Assembly (NCBI GenBank): GCA_937904535.1
Contig: CALELC010000647.1
Location: forward strand, 1 to 9,998
Source of the DNA: an uncultured Planctomycetaceae bacterium
Lineage (GTDB): Bacteria > Planctomycetota > Planctomycetia > Pirellulales > Pirellulaceae
DNA length: 9,998 nt
Direction of reading: 5' to 3'
How positions within the stretch are numbered: position 1 is the stretch's first letter; each line of letters opens with the position of its first letter. The position numbers and the translations under genes are program-made. Below are positions 6,667 to 9,998 of this stretch, in pieces. The notes beneath the pieces are model-generated. The model did no database searches. It had not been told where the DNA came from and saw nothing but the letters and a program-made list of their open reading frames with translations.

Positions 6667-7764
6667 ATGCTTTTCAGACGACACGCTTCTTTCGCATTGT
6701 TATCGCTGTTGGCCTCGTGTTGGCTCAGTTCAGGAAGCTTCGCCCAGGACGCCGCACCGGCGGTGGCTCACGAGACGGAGCCGGCGCTCACGCGCGTGCT
6801 GTTCGGATCGTGCGTGAAACAGGATCAACCGGTACCGATCTTCGATGCGATCTTGGCACGGCAGCCGGAGTTGTTCCTATTTTTGGGCGACAACATCTAC
6901 GCCGACACGACCGACATGGAGCTGATGCGGAGCAAATACGCCAAGCTCGGCGCGGACGCTGGTTTCCAGCGGCTACTAAAGGCTTGCCCGGTGATGGCGA
7001 CTTGGGATGACCACGATTACGGTGGCAACGACGCCGGAGCGGACTTCCCACTGCGAGAGCAATCACAGCAGGTTTTTCTCGACTTCTGGGGTGACCCAGC
7101 CGACTCACCGCGGCGTCAGCGCGAGGGCGTCTATGAGGCCAAAGTATTTGGACCAGCAGGCAAACGCGTTCAAGTGATCATGCTGGACGTGCGTTACTTC
7201 CGTGGGCCGCTGAAGACCGGGCCGCGGCGGCTGGGTGGGCCGTATGTGCCGGAGGAAAATCCCGCAGTGACGATGCTCGGAGCAGAGCAGTGGGCGTGGC
7301 TTGAAGAACAGTTGCGCGTGCCGGCTGAGGTGCGGCTGATCGCTTCAGGGATCCAGTGCGTGTCGCAAGACGCGGGGCATGAAACCTGGTCGAACCTGCC
7401 GCACGAGCGGCAGCGGTTGTTCGACCTGATCGCCAAAACCGGAGCGAGTGGTGTGCTGCTGCTGAGCGGTGACCGGCACTGGGCCGAGCTATCGGTCGAG
7501 CGGCAGGGCGTGCCCTATCCGCTCTATGACTTGACTTCGAGCAGTCTCAACCAACTCCATCCACGTGGAACGCCGACCGACAATCGGACTCGGGCCATTG
7601 CAAAGACATATCACCGCGAGAACTTCGGCGAGATCATTATCGATTGGACGACATCGGACCCTCAGCTCCAATTGCGCGTGCTGGATCTGGCTGGCGAGCC
7701 CGTGCTGGAAACCGCGCTCGGTCTCAGCGAACTGCGGCCCACACCGACAGCAGGAGAGAATTGA
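6667..7764 (+). CDS. secreted PhoD-like alkaline phosphatase
   Basis: A 365-residue member of the PhoD-like metallophosphatase family, exported to release phosphate from esters. Metal-site motifs appear in the usual order: FGSC (46-49), FLGDNIYAD (72-80), ATWDDHDYGGNDAG (111-124) with the Asp114/Asp115/His116/Asp117 cluster, LDVRYFRG (173-180), and LLSGDRHWAEL (265-275) carrying Asp269 and His271. The C-terminus (320-350) looks like a short beta extension. The N-terminus is a Sec-type signal with RR at 4-5, a hydrophobic core and SFA-Q near 26. LLASC at 14-18 could instead be a lipobox, so secretion or lipid anchoring is undecided. No Tat motif is evident, although classical PhoD enzymes are Tat exported. 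The length is short compared with B. subtilis PhoD and typical of the smaller branch. No strong ribosome binding site precedes the ATG. It may be a phosphodiesterase rather than a monoesterase. Confidence 0.87.
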   Translation: MLFRRHASFALLSLLASCWLSSGSFAQDAAPAVAHETEPALTRVLFGSCVKQDQPVPIFDAILARQPELFLFLGDNIYADTTDMELMRSKYAKLGADAGFQRLLKACPVMATWDDHDYGGNDAGADFPLREQSQQVFLDFWGDPADSPRRQREGVYEAKVFGPAGKRVQVIMLDVRYFRGPLKTGPRRLGGPYVPEENPAVTMLGAEQWAWLEEQLRVPAEVRLIASGIQCVSQDAGHETWSNLPHERQRLFDLIAKTGASGVLLLSGDRHWAELSVERQGVPYPLYDLTSSSLNQLHPRGTPTDNRTRAIAKTYHRENFGEIIIDWTTSDPQLQLRVLDLAGEPVLETALGLSELRPTPTAGEN

Positions 7765-7799
7765 GGAAGGCGAAAGCACGGACGTTGGGGAGACCGACG

Positions 7800-8078
7800 C
7801 TACTTCGTTCGCCGCAGGCGCGCCGTCACGTAGTCGATCATCATCCATTCGATGACCAGTAGCAGTACCGGACCGATGAGCACGATGAACTGCGTGATGC
7901 GGTCATCCGACATGTAGGTAAATCCCCAGTCGTCTAGCACGTTGACCAGGGCCATCACCACGCCGCCGTTGAGGAACAACAGGCAGCACGAGAGGAGCGC
8001 GGCGGCCATGACGACTACGCACCCGGAGGAGGTCGGTCGGGTCAGCGACCGCACATCGATCGATTCGTCCTCGTTCAA
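7800..8078 (-). CDS. small two-helix membrane protein, function unknown
   Basis: A 92-residue protein with two clear hydrophobic segments: about residues 20-46 (CVVVMAAALLSCCLLFLNGG and on) and 63-83 (QFIVLIGPVLLLVIEWMMID), joined by an acidic loop, with a basic C-terminal tail RLRRTK. The positive-inside rule places the C-terminus, and so also the N-terminus, in the cytoplasm. No family is recognised. The start is weak: TTG at 8078 has only GAGAA nearby, and the frame stays open upstream into the repeats without an ATG. An ATG within the first helix would give a truncated form. It converges with the phosphatase gene and follows the permease gene on the same strand, separated by the hairpin repeats. 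The hydrophobic pattern and the charged ends favour a real gene over a chance frame. Confidence 0.58.
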   Translation of the reverse strand: MNEDESIDVRSLTRPTSSGCVVVMAAALLSCCLLFLNGGVVMALVNVLDDWGFTYMSDDRITQFIVLIGPVLLLVIEWMMIDYVTARLRRTK

Positions 8079-8131
8079 GCGGTTTCTCAGGAATTGGGCG
8101 TTTGAGATGGCTGCAGGTGGTTGATCAGGGT

Positions 8132-8202
8132 GTGGTCGATCGCTCCGCCGATCGAACAGCTCATGCTGACCGCAACGTGGTTGATCGCTCCGCCGATCGA
8201 AC
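8132..8202 (+). repeat. two near-identical 26-base hairpin repeats (copies A and B)
   Basis: Copies at 8132-8157 and 8177-8202 differ at a single base. Each begins GTGGTYGATC and contains a 7-base stem around the loop CTCCGC: TCGATCG/CGATCGA in A (8136-8155) and TTGATCG/CGATCGA in B (8181-8200). A 10-base partial copy, GTGGTTGATC, lies at 8117-8126. They share the loop, in opposite orientation, with the tandem array just downstream. Confidence 0.8.
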
Positions 8203-8208
8203 TGTGGA

Positions 8209-8330
8209 TCCGACCGACGGAGCGGTCGGCGACTTAAACTCCGACCGGCGGAGCGGTCGGCGACTTAGACTCCGACCGGCGGAGCGATCGGCGACTTAAA
8301 CTCCGACCGGCGGAGCGGTCGACGACTTTA
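8209..8330 (-). repeat. 31-base tandem hairpin repeats, three full copies and one partial
   Basis: Units begin at 8209, 8240, 8271 and 8302. Each holds a 7-base stem CCGACCG/CGGTCGG around the loop GCGGAG (ACGGAG in the first), followed by CGACTTARAC. Stems lie at 8210-8229, 8241-8260, 8272-8291 and 8303-8322. Read on the minus strand, the array begins about 20 bases after the permease stop codon and precedes the small membrane protein gene, so it would be in the permease mRNA. It may terminate transcription, protect the 3' end, or be a mobile palindromic element of the REP kind. There is no T tract, so simple intrinsic termination is doubtful. The repeats differ only by single bases, pointing to recent tandem duplication. 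Confidence 0.85.
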
Positions 8331-8342
8331 GGGCCGGCCGCG

Positions 8343-9998
8343 TTACACCAACGGCCAGAGTTGACTGAGCAGGATCGTCATCAACAGGCCAGAGACCCCC
8401 AGGATCACCAGTAACGGAGTCCAACTGCGCAGCGACTCGCCTTCGGTCAAACCCCCCATCTTCGCGAATACCCAGAACCCGCTGTCATTCATCCAACTGC
8501 CGATCAGCGAGCCGCTGCCGATGGCGGTGGCAACGTACACGGCGTTGAATGTCGGTGTCGTGCCGGCGAGGATCGCCGACATCATGCCCGAGGCAATGAT
8601 CATCGCCACCGTGCTGGAACCTTGAGCGATCTTGAGCACGGCGGAGATCGAGAAGCCCAGCACGAGCAGGCCGATGCCACTGCCACCCTCGGCGCCGGCG
8701 AACAGCGACTCAATCGCGGGGCCAATCCCCGCTTGAGTCAACATCGCCCCGAACGCGCCGCCAGCGGCGGTAATCAAGATGATCACGCCACCGCTCATCA
8801 GTGCGGTTTCGGTTTCTGCCGCCAACTGGGTGAAGTTCAAGCCGCGGACTTGTTTGAGCGTCAACATCGAGACGAGCGCGGCCAACAGCAAGGCGAAGTT
8901 CGCGTTGCTCCAGAGCAACAACTGGTTGGCAAGGCCACGGGCCGGGGTGTCCCAGTGATGCGCTTCGATCAATTCCGGCATCGCGTCTTCGAGCAGGCTG
9001 CGATTCATGCGGCGCCGATCGACCGGTTTCATCCGCAACTGATTACTTGCCAACAGATCTTTGGAAACCTGTGACAACTCGATTCCGTGGAATGCCGCGT
9101 CGTCGTACAGTCGGGGATCGGACAGGACGCGATTCAGCGCCTCAGCAAACTGGGCACGATCCTCTTCGCTCCAAGCTTGGCCAGCGGCACGAGCGGTGCC
9201 ATTGAGCCAACTCCGCTCTTGCTGGTTCGGAACCGTGCTGGCGACGATCCGTCCGGCGGGGCTAACGGGATCGGCTGTGCGCAGTCGTTCAGCGAGCGCC
9301 TCGTAATCGCGAATATCGCTGACTTCGATCCGGGCCCGATCTTCGCGGTCAGCACGCGTCATCGCGAGGGTTCCTGAGCCGATCAACAGCACCGGGAGCA
9401 GCACCGGGAGCAGGGCGACCCCGAGTGACGGCATGTTTTCAGGAGCGATCGCGCTTTGCTGACCGTCGGAGGGCCCGAGCGGACGCATCTCGATCGGCAT
9501 CCGACGATCCATGAGGTACGAAAAGCTTAAACCGACGATGGCGCTGGGTACGGCTACGATCAAGCCGATGATCATCATCAGGCCGACATCGACGCCCAAG
9601 TTGGAACTGACCAACAGCGGCCCTGGGGTCGGCGGCACCAACGTGTGCGTGATCGCTCCGCCGGTGGCGATTGCCATCACGTACCGCAGGTAGTGTTTTT
9701 GGGTTTGGCGATGGAGGCTGCGGGCCAGCGGCACCAGCAAGTAAAACACGGTGTCGAAGAACACCGGGATCGCCAGCACAAACCCGCTGGCCATTAGACC
9801 GATCGACGCTTTGCTTTGGCCGGTGATTCCGACCGCCCACTGCACAATCCGGTCAGCTGCCCCACTGTCCAGCATGCATTTGCCGATGATCGCGGCCATT
9901 GCGATCACAATTCCAACTCCGCCAGCGGCACTGCCAAACGCCGATACGGCTGCTTCGATGCGGCTGCCAGCATCCCCGCCATTCATCAAACTGACGAT
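8343..9998 (-). CDS. GntP-family permease with a large central insertion (start beyond window edge)
   Basis: Inner-membrane symporter of the gluconate:H+ (GntP) family, probably importing a sugar acid with protons; the exact substrate cannot be read. The frame is open to the right edge (551 residues seen), and the first helix is missing because the window ends. Family hallmarks are AAIIGKCMLDSGAADRIV, ASGFVLAIPVFFDTVFYLL, GGAITHTLVPPTPGPLLVSS, LITAAGGAFGAMLTQAGIG, LKIAQGSSTVAMI and GSWMNDSGFWVFAKMGGLT. About ten hydrophobic segments are visible. Between the helix with LLPVLLPVLLIG (near 9380) and the one with ANFALLLAALVSML (near 8900) lies a charged stretch of roughly 144 residues (about 8934-9365). 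It is absent from ordinary GntP proteins of about 450 residues and would bring the full length to nearly 600. An internal ATG at 9986 is not the true start, since conserved sequence continues upstream of it. The hairpin array follows directly after the stop. Confidence 0.92.
   Translation of the reverse strand: MVSLMNGGDAGSRIEAAVSAFGSAAGGVGIVIAMAAIIGKCMLDSGAADRIVQWAVGITGQSKASIGLMASGFVLAIPVFFDTVFYLLVPLARSLHRQTQKHYLRYVMAIATGGAITHTLVPPTPGPLLVSSNLGVDVGLMMIIGLIVAVPSAIVGLSFSYLMDRRMPIEMRPLGPSDGQQSAIAPENMPSLGVALLPVLLPVLLIGSGTLAMTRADREDRARIEVSDIRDYEALAERLRTADPVSPAGRIVASTVPNQQERSWLNGTARAAGQAWSEEDRAQFAEALNRVLSDPRLYDDAAFHGIELSQVSKDLLASNQLRMKPVDRRRMNRSLLEDAMPELIEAHHWDTPARGLANQLLLWSNANFALLLAALVSMLTLKQVRGLNFTQLAAETETALMSGGVIILITAAGGAFGAMLTQAGIGPAIESLFAGAEGGSGIGLLVLGFSISAVLKIAQGSSTVAMIIASGMMSAILAGTTPTFNAVYVATAIGSGSLIGSWMNDSGFWVFAKMGGLTEGESLRSWTPLLVILGVSGLLMTILLSQLWPLV

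Noticed and set aside
7769..7813. GGCGAA/TTCGCC hairpin between the phosphatase and the small membrane protein gene
   Set aside because: Only six base pairs with a 33-base loop; too weak to call a terminator.
8102..8299. Plus-strand 65-codon reading frame rich in DRSADRT and similar motifs
   Set aside because: It is only a translation of the hairpin repeats; there is no ribosome binding site and the composition is repetitive.
8209..8330. CRISPR array
   Set aside because: The 31-base units are directly abutting and nearly identical, with no unique spacers, and no cas genes are present.
9388..9411. 12-base tandem duplication inside the permease gene
   Set aside because: It encodes LLPVLLPV, a pattern normal for this helix in GntP proteins, so no special event is needed to explain it.

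Overview
The window looks like chromosomal DNA of a planctomycete, probably of the Rhodopirellula/Pirellulaceae kind. This is an inference from the moderately high GC, the loosely packed genes on alternating strands, and the mix of a Tat-exported deacetylase-like protein, a transglutaminase-like lipoprotein, a PhoD-type phosphatase, an LssY C-terminal domain protein and a GntP permease. No rRNA, tRNA, CRISPR array, transposase, phage gene or recognisable defence system is visible. I found no convincing new multi-gene system. The most interesting features are a small family of hairpin repeats and a large soluble insertion in a permease.

Layout. Positions 920-1 (minus) hold the N-terminal part of a PutA-type proline dehydrogenase that runs off the left edge. 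A divergent intergenic region with two inverted repeats separates it from a Tat-exported polysaccharide-deacetylase-like protein (1134-2579, plus). Convergent to that is a 577-residue transglutaminase-like lipoprotein (4515-2782, minus), which has a candidate extended -10 promoter. A 236-residue protein of unknown function (4825-5535, plus) faces an LssY_C protein with one membrane anchor (6353-5562, minus). After a 313-base gap that holds a possible coding remnant comes a secreted PhoD-like phosphatase (6667-7764, plus). This converges on a small two-helix membrane protein (8078-7800, minus). From 8117 to 8330 lies a family of short hairpin repeats, four of them in 31-base tandem. They follow directly after the stop codon of a GntP-family permease (9998-8343, minus), which runs off the right edge and lacks its first helix here.

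How the genes work together. Almost every gene stands alone, with its own upstream region and a convergent or divergent neighbour, so there is no evident operon. The contents fit a heterotrophic life style: proline oxidation, uptake of a sugar acid, phosphate release from esters, and cell-surface polysaccharide or protein processing. The only likely same-strand transcription unit is the permease, the hairpin array and the small membrane protein, and the array could act as a terminator or attenuator or stabilise the permease mRNA.
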